A DNA stretch of 27,738 nucleotides. Origin: Tannerella sp. oral taxon 808. Its GTDB lineage: Bacteria; Bacteroidota; Bacteroidia; Bacteroidales; Tannerellaceae. This document shows positions 1 through 7,264 of the stretch, piece after piece. The translations under genes and the position numbers were made by a program. Position 1 is the first letter of the stretch. Every line of letters starts with the position of its first letter. Location: NCBI GenBank assembly GCA_002890585.1, contig MIQB01000022.1, positions 1 through 27,738 of the forward strand, given 5' to 3'. The notes below the pieces were generated by a model, which saw nothing but the letters and a program-made list of their open reading frames with translations, was not told the origin of the DNA and did not search any database.

Positions 1-1161
1 TTCATCATTGGGCAATCGACGGAATACTACACGTCGCATTCGCATAAGCCGACGCAAACGATTGCTGAAAGTGCGGCCTCGGGCCCGGCGACGGTCATCA
101 TCTCCGGCCTCGGAATGGGCATGATCTCGACGGCGATACCGGTCATCACCGTTGCTGCGGCCATCATCCTGGCGTTTCTCTTCGCTACGGGCTTCGACAC
201 GGCCAATCTGCTGACGGCGCATAACCTAAGCCTCGGCCTTTATGGCATCGGCATCGCGGCTGTCGGCATGCTTTCCACGCTTGGCATCACGCTGGCCACG
301 GACGCCTACGGTCCCATCGCGGACAACGCGGGTGGCAATGCGGAGATGAGTCGCCTTGAGCCGCATGTGCGCCAACGCACCGACGTGCTCGATGCCTTGG
401 GAAATACGACCGCGGCCACGGGCAAGGGCTTCGCTATCGGATCGGCCGCTTTGACGGCGCTCGCGCTGTTGGCCTCTTACATCGAAGAGGTGAAGATCGG
501 CCTGCAACATATTGGCACGACAACGATCGAGATAGCCGGCCGCACCGTGGAGGTGGCACAGGCTACGATTCCCGATTTCATGGCTTACTACCAGGTGGAC
601 CTGATGAACCCGAAGGTTTTGATCGGTGTCTTCATTGGTTCGATGATGGCCTTCCTCTTCTGTGGGCTGACGATGAACGCCGTAGGGCGTGCGGCGGGAA
701 AGATGGTGGAAGAAGTGCGCCGGCAGTTCCGCGAGATCAAGGGCATCTTGACTGGCGAGGCGACGCCAGACTATGCGCGTTGCGTGGCCATCTCGACACA
801 GGGGGCGCAGCGTGAAATGCTCTTCCCGTCACTCTTAGCGATCGCCGTCCCCGTGCTTGTCGGCATCCTCTTTGGCGTGTCGGGCGTGCTCGGTCTGCTT
901 GTCGGCGGTCTGGGAGCGGGCTTCGTCTTGGCTGTTTTCATGGCCAACTCGGGCGGAGCGTGGGACAACGCGAAGAAGTACATCGAGGAAGGCAACATGG
1001 GCGGCAAGGGCTCTGAGGCACACAAGGCTACCGTGGTGGGCGACACCGTCGGCGACCCGTTTAAGGACACCTCCGGCCCGTCGTTGAACATCCTCATCAA
1101 GCTCATGTCGATGGTCTCGATCGTTATGGCTGGCCTGACGGTGGCGTTCTCGATTCTGTGA
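1..1161 (+). CDS. hppA: Membrane-bound pyrophosphatase, C-terminal part (5' end outside window)
   Basis: Ion-pumping pyrophosphatase of the inner membrane, which couples PPi hydrolysis to H+ and/or Na+ export. The frame is open from base 1, giving 386 residues, roughly the C-terminal half of a family usually near 700 residues. Visible family signatures are EYYTS near the start, ESAASGPATVIISGLG, the GNTTAATGKGFAIGSAAL block (about 400-450) and the C-terminal GGAWDNAKKYIEEG, HKATVVGDTVGDPFKDTSGP and NILIKLMS blocks. Several hydrophobic membrane segments are evident. The residue that is Lys in K+-independent enzymes is Ala here (codon 412-414), followed three codons later by Gly, which points to the K+-dependent subfamily. 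Some Bacteroides members of that subfamily transport Na+ as well as H+; the ion used here cannot be decided. A strong terminator follows at 1200-1244. Confidence 0.96.
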   Translation, partial: FIIGQSTEYYTSHSHKPTQTIAESAASGPATVIISGLGMGMISTAIPVITVAAAIILAFLFATGFDTANLLTAHNLSLGLYGIGIAAVGMLSTLGITLATDAYGPIADNAGGNAEMSRLEPHVRQRTDVLDALGNTTAATGKGFAIGSAALTALALLASYIEEVKIGLQHIGTTTIEIAGRTVEVAQATIPDFMAYYQVDLMNPKVLIGVFIGSMMAFLFCGLTMNAVGRAAGKMVEEVRRQFREIKGILTGEATPDYARCVAISTQGAQREMLFPSLLAIAVPVLVGILFGVSGVLGLLVGGLGAGFVLAVFMANSGGAWDNAKKYIEEGNMGGKGSEAHKATVVGDTVGDPFKDTSGPSLNILIKLMSMVSIVMAGLTVAFSIL

Positions 1162-1199
1162 TTATGAGCAGGTAAAGTTTAGAGGTGGAGGGTAAAACG

Positions 1200-1244
1200 A
1201 AAGCCCTGCCGGTGGAACAACGATCCGCCGGCAGGGCTTTTTTC
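1200..1244 (+). terminator. Rho-independent terminator of hppA
   Basis: A perfect 13-bp stem (AAAGCCCTGCCGG at 1200-1212 with its complement at 1228-1240) closes a 15-nt loop and runs into a T tract. It lies 39 bases after the hppA stop codon. The A run before the stem also gives a T run on the other strand, so it may work in both directions. Confidence 0.9.
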
Positions 1245-1270
1245 ATGTTTGTTTTTAAGGGATTTGAAGC

Positions 1271-1358
1271 GGGAAGTCTTAATCTGTTTCTGGTGGTCTG
1301 TTTCCGAGAAACGGGAGGGCTTAATCTGTTTCGGGAGGGCTGTTCCCGGGGGGCGGGA
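1271..1358. repeat. 42-bp tandem repeat array A, left part
   Basis: Two full 42-bp units start at 1271 and 1313, and a third starts at 1355 and breaks off after GGGAGGCC, where the hairpin element at 1359-1573 begins. Units read GGGAGG(C/T)CTTAAT..GTTT followed by a G-rich half. The G runs are all on the plus strand, so G-quadruplex formation is possible. The 42-bp period keeps a reading frame open by chance; nothing else suggests a protein. Confidence 0.9.
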
Positions 1359-1573
1359 GGCCTGAAGGGCCGCTGGATGATAGCCCAGGGTAGAGCGATG
1401 CCAAAGGCGGAGCGGCCCCTGGGGATGCGATGCCCGTCCGATCCCCTGCTCCCTCGAAAGCCTCCATCCACCCTGCTGGGGGCAGGGTGGATGGAGGCTT
1501 TCGAGGGACGTTTTTTTGCGTCGCCTGAGCCCAGGGCGTTGCCCTGGGCTATCATCCAGCGACCTTTCAGGCC
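1359..1573. repeat. Large hairpin (cloverleaf-like) element, copy 1
   Basis: Outer inverted repeats of about 32 bp (left GGCCTGAAGGGCCGCTGG..., right complement ending CCTTTCAGGCC) differ at two positions. Inside are a left hairpin (CCCAGGGTAG...CCCCTGGGG), a central perfect 27-bp stem (1450-1476 with 1482-1508, loop TGGGG) followed by seven Ts at 1511-1517, and a right hairpin (CCCAGGGCGTTGCCCTGGG). The second copy at 6820-7040 has the same outer arms, loop context and T run, but an unrelated central stem. No coding capacity is convincing. It could be a mobile palindromic element, a structured RNA or both. Confidence 0.85.
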
Positions 1574-1606
1574 GCCGGACATCTCCAATCTTTGCAATCT
1601 ATTGCT

Positions 1607-1847
1607 GATTGACTTTAACTTATTTCGGATGGGCTATTTCCGAGGGGTGGGAGGCCTTAATTTGTTTTTGGTGGGCTGTTTCCGAGGGACGGGAGGCCTT
1701 AATCCGTTTCGGGTGGTCTGTTTCCGGGGGGCGGGAGGCTTTAATCCGTTTTGGATTAGCTATTTCCGGGGAGCGGGAGGTCTTAATTCGTTTTGGATTG
1801 GCTGTTACTGGCGGGCTGGAGGGCTTAGGAAGAATCGTTTTAGGGTT
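1607..1847. repeat. 42-bp tandem repeat array A, right part
   Basis: A degenerate unit begins near 1607, clear units start at 1649, 1691, 1733 and 1775, all spaced exactly 42 bp, and a decayed unit runs from 1817 to about 1847. The sequence is the same family as 1271-1358, so the hairpin element plus about 33 bp of other sequence interrupts one array. Confidence 0.88.
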
Positions 1848-1859
1848 ATACGAGAGTGT

Positions 1860-1916
1860 CTCAGTAAATCTTTTGAAATACTGAGTATACGTCAGGAAGG
1901 GATAGTTCATTCCTGA
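1860..1916. other. Two small inverted repeats between convergent genes
   Basis: CTCAGTA at 1860-1866 pairs with TACTGAG at 1879-1885 (the first arm is approximate at its last bases), and TCAGGAA at 1892-1898 pairs with TTCCTGA at 1910-1916. They could form part of a terminator for the leftward receptor gene, but there is no clear U tract. Apart from these I see nothing in 1848-2035. Confidence 0.4.
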
Positions 1917-2035
1917 TTAAGGTAGTGCACCTGCCGGGGGGTGTTGGTTGGTATAAGGATAGGGTAGGGGAGGGGGCGACGGGGTGAGTCGGTTGCTTTT
2001 TGGGGAGAGGGAGAGCGGCGGTCAGCGATGGAGCT

Positions 2036-4627
2036 TCAGAAGCGGAAGAAGAGGCCGGCGGTGAGGTTGCGTGGGCGGAGGAGATAGGATTTGCGGAAGG
2101 TGGCTGGGCCGTCGTAAAGGGTATAGGCGTAGGTGCGGCGGTTGAAGAGGTTGCGGGCGGAAACGTTCACCTCCCAGCCTCCTTTCAGGGTGCATGTCAG
2201 CTCGGCATCGGCCAGGAGGAGTTGCTTGCGGAGTCCGTCGGCGATTTCGTTGCTGTAGTGCTCAGCCGTGAGGCGTAGGCTCCACATGCGATGCGGGATG
2301 AGGTGTAGCGTGAGGCGCTCAGAGAGGTCGAGGTAGGAGGAGCGGAGGTCGGGATGCTCGACGTGAAGCGTGCTCTGGGAGAGCGAGAGCTCGTAGGCGG
2401 TGTTGCACCAGGTCGCGAGGCGGGTGGAGAGTTTGCAATTAGCGTCGCGGGTGGTGGACGTGAAAAAAGTGGGCTTGCGATTGCGGTAGGCCATGCCTCG
2501 AGTGGAGGTGAAGCTGGCGCTCAGGGTGACAATGCTGCGAAGGGCGTCGATACCCTTGCTCAGACTGGCGTCGGCTGTCCACGACCGGGTGTCGGACGGC
2601 TCGGGGACGGTGGTCTGGAGGAGGTAGGCGCCGAGGAAACGGCTGTCGACGGTGCGCGGACGGTGACTCTGCACGTAGCCGGCGGAGGCGTGGGCGAACA
2701 ACGCACGAAGCGGATAACGGTAACGGACGGTGATGCCAGTCGAGGCATAATTCCCCAAATGATTATCGATGGCGCCTTGCGTCAGGAGGCGATAATCGCG
2801 CAGAATAAGGCCGTTGTAGAACGTCCGTTCGTCAGGCGCGATGGGGGATAGGCGACCGTCGACGGACAGGGTGAGTCGCGAAGTAAGGTACCACTTGATG
2901 TAAGCCGTGGGCGCCAGAAGGAGATGTCCGCGAGTGGTGATGTAGCCGGTGAGGTGATCCGTATGGCGATAGGGGAGGAGGGAGAGCGGCAGTCGGACGG
3001 TCGCCTCTAAGTCGGCGTGACGGTACGCCAGCTCGGGGGAGACGTACAGGCGGAGGCGACGCGTCGACATGTCATTGCGGAGGCTGCCGAGCGAGTCCGA
3101 GAGGCCGGTCAACGTGCTGCGCAAGCTCCTCCAGGTGCCAACGAGGCCCGCGCGCAGGGAGAGGGCGACGGGGTCGAAATAGAACGAGAACGCCGTATGC
3201 GTGTGGGTGTAAAAAACGGACGACTCGACGCACTGTTGCTGCTCGTCGCCGTCGCTCCGGTGGACGGTGAGGCGGTGCGGATGGGCGCGGTAGACGTTGA
3301 GCGAATAGAGCGAGTAGGCGCGCCGGCCGTGGCGACGGATCAGCTCCAATTCGTCGGAGAAGGAACGGCGGGGCAGGATGGCTACTTGATGGTTGGGGTA
3401 GGTGCCACGGACGGATTGGTGCGTGTCGTCCCACCGGAGGTCGACTTGCAGCTTGTTGCGAACGTATAAGGACGGGGTGTTGGCCGTCAGCGTGATGTCG
3501 CCCGTGCAGGTATGGCGGCGGCTGAGGGTGTGCTCGTCAGATTCGGTGAAAACGGTCGAGTCGTCGAGGAAATACGTCTGGCTGCTGGCCACGTCGGACG
3601 TGAGGCGGTGGTTGCCATAGGTGACTTGCGACGTGAGGTCAAAATCTTTGGACACGCCCCAGAGGTTGTTCGTCGTCACGAGGTGAGAACGGTTGAAACG
3701 ACTGCGGTCGCCGTCGATAGCCCGCAGGCGGTCAGGGGACACGTCGATATGCTCCATGAGAGCCGATTCGGCACGCTCGCCATCGATGAGCAACGCGGCC
3801 TCACGCGTCACGTCGCGACCCGTGTTGTTCGACTTCAACGTGTTTAACGTTTGCGATTTCTGCTTAAAACGCATCAGCGCCAGCTCTCCATCACAGAGGA
3901 AAGGACTCGCGCCGACGGCCGCCTTGGCTGTCCCCACCCAGCGCGCCTTGGCGTCCTCCTTCAGGCGGATATTGATGGCCGGGTTTTGAGAAAAAGAGAT
4001 ATTCTCCAGCGCTTTCACCGGTTGGTGGTTCTCCATCACCTCCACGCTACCCACGTCGCTGGGGTGGATATTGTTCGTCGCTATGCCGTATCGGCCCCCC
4101 AGCATGTCCTTACCCTCGATGTAGAACTTGTTGATAGGCTTTCCGTTGTAGCTGATGGCCCCGCTCTTCTCGACTTCGATGCCTGGCATCTTTTTGAGGA
4201 CGTCGCCCAGCGAGCGGTCGGCCGTTGTCGCAAATCGGGAGACGATATATGTGATAGTGTCCCCCCTTTCGTGAATGCTGGGAGCACGGATGACGACCTC
4301 CCGTAGCGCTGTGGCCTGTTCTTTAAGGGTCACGTCGTACGTCGTTCGGCCTTTCTCGATCGGGAGCGTACGTGCGGCGTAGCCCATCATCGAAAAGTGG
4401 AGCACGCGATCGGTCGCGTCGGCCGTCAGCGTCACTTCGAACCGTCCGTTAGCCATCGTTTGCGTGAACGCCAGCACTTTCTGTGTTCCGGAAGGGCGCA
4501 CTGTGACGAGCACACCCGCTATGGGTTGGCCGTTAGCGCCGTCGGTCACCGTTCCCGATAGGGTCACCCGCTGGGCCGTGGCCGCGATGCCCGTCATAAA
4601 TAATAAAAAAATAAGGAAGTGTCTCAT
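2036..4627 (-). CDS. TonB-dependent receptor / outer-membrane beta-barrel with carboxypeptidase-like N-terminal domain
   Basis: Predicted outer-membrane transporter of 863 residues. A signal peptide (MRHFLIFLLFMTGIAATAQ) is followed by a carboxypeptidase-like regulatory domain (about residues 20-105, GTVTDGANGQPIAGVLVTV, then FSMMGYAARTLPI), a plug domain (about 110-225, with LGDVLKKMPGIEVEKSGAIS, GKPINKFYIEGKDMLGGRYG and VEVMENHQPVKAL) and a long beta-rich barrel ending in Phe. The ATG at 4627 shares its A with the preceding TGA stop (TGATG); a GTG one codon upstream is the alternative start. It is the last gene of a three-gene leftward operon behind two GLPGLI proteins, a pairing often seen in Bacteroidota. 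The substrate cannot be read from the sequence. Confidence 0.92.
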   Translation of the reverse strand: MRHFLIFLLFMTGIAATAQRVTLSGTVTDGANGQPIAGVLVTVRPSGTQKVLAFTQTMANGRFEVTLTADATDRVLHFSMMGYAARTLPIEKGRTTYDVTLKEQATALREVVIRAPSIHERGDTITYIVSRFATTADRSLGDVLKKMPGIEVEKSGAISYNGKPINKFYIEGKDMLGGRYGIATNNIHPSDVGSVEVMENHQPVKALENISFSQNPAINIRLKEDAKARWVGTAKAAVGASPFLCDGELALMRFKQKSQTLNTLKSNNTGRDVTREAALLIDGERAESALMEHIDVSPDRLRAIDGDRSRFNRSHLVTTNNLWGVSKDFDLTSQVTYGNHRLTSDVASSQTYFLDDSTVFTESDEHTLSRRHTCTGDITLTANTPSLYVRNKLQVDLRWDDTHQSVRGTYPNHQVAILPRRSFSDELELIRRHGRRAYSLYSLNVYRAHPHRLTVHRSDGDEQQQCVESSVFYTHTHTAFSFYFDPVALSLRAGLVGTWRSLRSTLTGLSDSLGSLRNDMSTRRLRLYVSPELAYRHADLEATVRLPLSLLPYRHTDHLTGYITTRGHLLLAPTAYIKWYLTSRLTLSVDGRLSPIAPDERTFYNGLILRDYRLLTQGAIDNHLGNYASTGITVRYRYPLRALFAHASAGYVQSHRPRTVDSRFLGAYLLQTTVPEPSDTRSWTADASLSKGIDALRSIVTLSASFTSTRGMAYRNRKPTFFTSTTRDANCKLSTRLATWCNTAYELSLSQSTLHVEHPDLRSSYLDLSERLTLHLIPHRMWSLRLTAEHYSNEIADGLRKQLLLADAELTCTLKGGWEVNVSARNLFNRRTYAYTLYDGPATFRKSYLLRPRNLTAGLFFRF

Positions 4628-5463
4628 CACTTGTAATCCCTCTCTATCAGATCCATATATACAGGTTCGTAGTCCGTCGACTTCAGACCCGACGCGCCGA
4701 GTGCGCCGCCGTGCGTCAAATCGAACATTTTCGCTTTGAGGAAAGCACGCCTGTCCACCGTCCGGTAGCCATTCTTCCCTCCGCGACGGGTGAAGACGAT
4801 CGGTTCCTCCGCTACCCGCTCCAGCCCGACGGCTGTAAACGTATATTGATGGCCCTTATCGTACGCCTCGAGGATCAGCCCCGGCAGTCCGCCGAGCTTC
4901 CACGGGCCGTCGCTGACGGGGATGTCCGTCGCGAACCAAGCCGTCCATCGGCGACCGCGAAAGTCGGCCGTCGCTTGCTGACACGTATATCCTAACACCT
5001 CGCGCGTGCTGTCGACGATCGTCCACTGCTGGGCGTTGAGGGTGTCGCGATACGTCACTTGATCTTCCCGCAGTCCGTCGGTCACGGTGATGGCGCCCGT
5101 GGGGTGATTCTTATAAACGATTGTGACGGTGCGGTTGCGCGGAAAGCTATTCAGGAACCGGCTACGGTCGCGATGCTTATGGAAATCGGCCAAGGCATGA
5201 TTAAAAAGCTCGCTCGCCTGCCGTTGTCCCTCCGGCGTCTGTCGGAGAGAGTCGTTCTGGAAGGTGTAATAGCTGAAACATTTGGAGACTTGGGGTCCAA
5301 TCTGCAGTATCAAGAGGTCTTCATAAAAAGCGACGTCGAGCGTATCCTTTAATTGCGTCGCCCGATACATACACTTCATAGATGCGCGGTCGAGCACGTC
5401 CTTTTGTGCCGAGGTATGGATGGCCAACACCGTAAATAACAAGATGTAGCGAATCGTTTTCAT
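4627..5463 (-). CDS. GLPGLI family protein (second copy)
   Basis: Secreted protein of 278 residues with a signal peptide (MKTIRYILLFTVLAIHTSAQ). It carries the name motif GLPGLI at about residues 192-197, inside the block FATDIPVSDGPWKLGGLPGL that defines the family (TIGR01200, function unknown). The rest is mixed polar sequence with no recognised catalytic motif. The stop overlaps the start of the TonB-dependent receptor, so the two are translationally coupled; the 11-nt gap upstream puts it in one operon with the paralogue at 5475-6326. The location suggests a periplasmic or surface partner of the receptor, which is inference. Confidence 0.93.
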   Translation of the reverse strand: MKTIRYILLFTVLAIHTSAQKDVLDRASMKCMYRATQLKDTLDVAFYEDLLILQIGPQVSKCFSYYTFQNDSLRQTPEGQRQASELFNHALADFHKHRDRSRFLNSFPRNRTVTIVYKNHPTGAITVTDGLREDQVTYRDTLNAQQWTIVDSTREVLGYTCQQATADFRGRRWTAWFATDIPVSDGPWKLGGLPGLILEAYDKGHQYTFTAVGLERVAEEPIVFTRRGGKNGYRTVDRRAFLKAKMFDLTHGGALGASGLKSTDYEPVYMDLIERDYK

Positions 5464-5474
5464 ATCCTATCGTA

Positions 5475-6326
5475 TTAGTAATCCCTTTCTAATGGATCGA
5501 AGAGCAGCCGATGGGCCTCGCGCTGCATGTAGGTCTTCCGGCGGCCGGATTGCACGATCGCGCGGATCAATTCGATGTCGTAGACGTTGCCTTGTCCGCT
5601 GAGGAAGGCACGCTGGGAGCGGAGGAAGGTCAGGCGATCGGTGTCGAAGAAGGGTTTGCCATCGAAACAGTAGAAAGTCACGGGCTGGAGGCCGCTCTCC
5701 ACGATCCGGACGGCCGTATAACGGTAGTCGTTGCCCCGGTCATACGCCTCGAGGATTAGCCCCGGCAGTCCGCCGAGCTTCCATGGGCCGTCGCTGACGG
5801 GGATGTCCGTCGCGAACCAAGCCATCCAATGACGACCGCGAAAGTCGGCCGTCGCCATGCGGCACGGGTGGCCGAGTATCGTGCGGACGGAGTCGGCCAT
5901 CACCCACGAGATCGAGGGTATGACCTCGTCGTAGCGGCAGGCAACGTGAAACTGTTCGTTAGTCGTCGTGACTCGCCCCGCCGGGTAATTCTTGTAGAGG
6001 TAATCGTAAGTCGTTCCCACCCGCGGCTCTTTCGAATGATTGCGCGTGCGAAAGGCCTCGAGCGTCAGCGCTTCGGCCGTCGCGCGACCATCAGGGTCGT
6101 TCCACAACGAGTCATAATAAAAGGTATGACGGCTAAAAAACTGGCTCGCGCTCGCTCCGATTCGGAGGATCATGGAGTCCGTCTCCGTCGCCAGCCGTCT
6201 CACCGTGTCGCGCTGCATCGTGTGGTGATAATGCACCTCTATCGTGGCAGGCTCAAGCACCCGATCTTGTGCGATAGTCTGTACGGCAAGGGAGGCGAGG
6301 AAAAGTAAGCAAGCAACAGTTCTCAT
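5475..6326 (-). CDS. GLPGLI family protein (first copy of operon)
   Basis: Secreted protein of 283 residues starting MRTVACLLFLASLAVQTIAQ, a clear signal peptide; longer upstream readings run back into the tandem repeat and are not credible. GLPGLI is at about residues 186-191. It is a paralogue of the next gene: overall layout matches, but the strongest similarity is one block around GLPGLI where even the DNA is about 95% identical over 113 bp (5743-5855 against 4862-4974). It is the first gene of the operon, about 25 bases downstream of a TATATTTG -7 element. Function unknown. Confidence 0.92.
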   Translation of the reverse strand: MRTVACLLFLASLAVQTIAQDRVLEPATIEVHYHHTMQRDTVRRLATETDSMILRIGASASQFFSRHTFYYDSLWNDPDGRATAEALTLEAFRTRNHSKEPRVGTTYDYLYKNYPAGRVTTTNEQFHVACRYDEVIPSISWVMADSVRTILGHPCRMATADFRGRHWMAWFATDIPVSDGPWKLGGLPGLILEAYDRGNDYRYTAVRIVESGLQPVTFYCFDGKPFFDTDRLTFLRSQRAFLSGQGNVYDIELIRAIVQSGRRKTYMQREAHRLLFDPLERDY

Positions 6327-6350
6327 CTCATTTGGTTTGTAGATTCGTAG

Positions 6351-6358
6351 CAAATATA
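6351..6358 (-). promoter_or_regulatory. -7 promoter element of GLPGLI/receptor operon
   Basis: On the minus strand the bases read TATATTTG, a match to the Bacteroidota -7 consensus TAnnTTTG, 24 bases before the first GLPGLI start codon. No clear -33 TTTG is present. The 41-bp repeat array B starts 48 bp further upstream. Confidence 0.6.
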
Positions 6359-6405
6359 TAGTGCATATCCGTTTTCCGGAGTACTCCAAACTGCTGTTTT
6401 CTATA

Positions 6406-6692
6406 CTTCCCCCAAAAAGTAAGCACCGTCGCCGGCCGGAAATCAGCTTCCCCCAAAAAGTAAGCACCGTCGCCGACCGGAAATCAGCTTCCCCCAAAAA
6501 GTAAGCACCATCGCCGGCCGGAAATCAGCTTCCCACAAAAAGTAAGCACCATCGCCGGCCGGAAATCAGCTTCCCCTAAAAAGTAAGCACTGTCGCCGAC
6601 CGGAAATCAGCTTCCCCCAAAAAGTAAGTGCTATCGCCGGCCGGAAATCAGCTTCCCTAAGGGGGGGAAGCACAATTGCCGACCGTCAATTA
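6406..6692. repeat. 41-bp tandem repeat array B
   Basis: Six units start at 6406, 6447, 6488, 6529, 6570 and 6611, each exactly 41 bp, and a decayed seventh starts at 6652. The unit begins CTTCCCCCAAAAAGTAAGCA and ends GCCGGCCGGAAATCAG; in some units the palindrome CCGGCCGG is changed to CCGACCGG. It lies directly upstream of the GLPGLI operon promoter. Read on the minus strand (TGCTTACTTTTTGGGG) it resembles the unit of array C at 14662. Confidence 0.95.
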
Positions 6693-6707
6693 ACCTTCCC
6701 GATAATC

Positions 6708-6735
6708 GTAGGGGCGAAAAATTTTTCGCCCCTAC
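6708..6735. repeat. Perfect 28-bp palindrome
   Basis: GTAGGGGCGAAAAA at 6708-6721 is followed without a gap by its exact reverse complement. In RNA it would form a hairpin with a T-rich arm; in DNA it could extrude as a cruciform. It belongs to no gene and sits between array B and hairpin element copy 2. Confidence 0.9.
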
Positions 6736-6746
6736 AAAAATCCAAC

Positions 6747-6773
6747 GCCGGAAACCCCATCGCTGCCCGTCAA
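6747..6773 (+). repeat. 27-bp direct repeat, left copy
   Basis: This 27-bp sequence starting GCCGGAAACCCCATCGC recurs at 7041-7067 with one mismatch. The two copies bracket hairpin element copy 2, the right one touching its end. Confidence 0.85.
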
Positions 6774-6819
6774 CAATTATTATATCCAATCGGAAATGGT
6801 TCACAAACGTGTACCTGGT

Positions 6820-7040
6820 GCGGCCTGAAGGGCCGCTGGATGATAGCCCAGGGTAGAGCGACGCCAAGGGCGGAGCGGTACCCTGGGGATGTAATGCACG
6901 ACCCATCCCCCGCATCCTGTAAGCCACCCCCCGACCTGCTGAGGGCAGGTCGGGGGGTGGCTTGCAGGATGCGGGATTTTTTTCACACCGTCCGAACCCA
7001 GGGCGTTGCCCTGGGCTATCATCCTGCGACCTTTCAGGCC
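6820..7040. repeat. Large hairpin (cloverleaf-like) element, copy 2
   Basis: Same architecture as 1359-1573: outer arms beginning GGCCTGAAGGGCCGCTGG and ending CCTTTCAGGCC, a left hairpin (CCCAGGGTA...TACCCTGGG), a central long stem with loop TGAGG at 6940-6944 and a T7 run at 6977-6983, and a right hairpin (CCCAGGGCGTTGCCCTGGG). The central stem (about 6905-6939 with 6945-6977) is 33 bp with one two-base bulge and one G-T pair; outside the innermost CCTGC/GCAGG its sequence is unrelated to copy 1. Open frames across it are by-products of the palindrome. Confidence 0.85.
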
Positions 7041-7067
7041 GCCGGAAACCCCATCGCGGCCCGTCAA
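7041..7067 (+). repeat. 27-bp direct repeat, right copy
   Basis: Partner of 6747-6773 with one mismatch (CGCGGCCC instead of CGCTGCCC). It starts at the base after hairpin element copy 2. Confidence 0.85.
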
Positions 7068-7201
7068 TGCCCCGTAATAATTAACAATTAACAATTAAAC
7101 ATTCATCCATCGCCCCCTCGGGCTGACGGAAGCCCCCCCGCCCTCCGGCAATCATCCTTTCCAAAAAAATCAGGCATGATCGATGACAAAAATTTGGAGA
7201 A

Positions 7202-7264
7202 ATGAAAAAAAGAAAGATATTCGCCCTCCGAACGAATAATCATTCTTATACAGAGCAGACATGA
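7202..7264 (+). CDS. Possible 20-residue leader peptide upstream of DUF6261 gene
   Basis: A short frame (MKKRKIFALRTNNHSYTEQT) starts at an ATG in an A-rich stretch preceded by GGAGA, and its TGA overlaps the ATG of the next gene (ATGA at 7261-7264). The overlap and the basic start would allow translational coupling. Such short frames arise by chance, so this is tentative; no function is suggested. Confidence 0.3.
   Translation: MKKRKIFALRTNNHSYTEQT

Noticed and set aside
1185..1916. 243-codon frame with 14-residue repeats across array A
   Set aside because: The 42-bp unit is divisible by three and so keeps a frame open. The frame also passes through the terminator and the hairpin element.
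6327..6497. N-terminal extension of the first GLPGLI protein
   Set aside because: It would translate part of array B and the promoter; the signal peptide begins at 6326.
6801..7094. Frames on both strands across hairpin element copy 2
   Set aside because: They follow from the palindrome; the matching frames in copy 1 differ over the variable stem.
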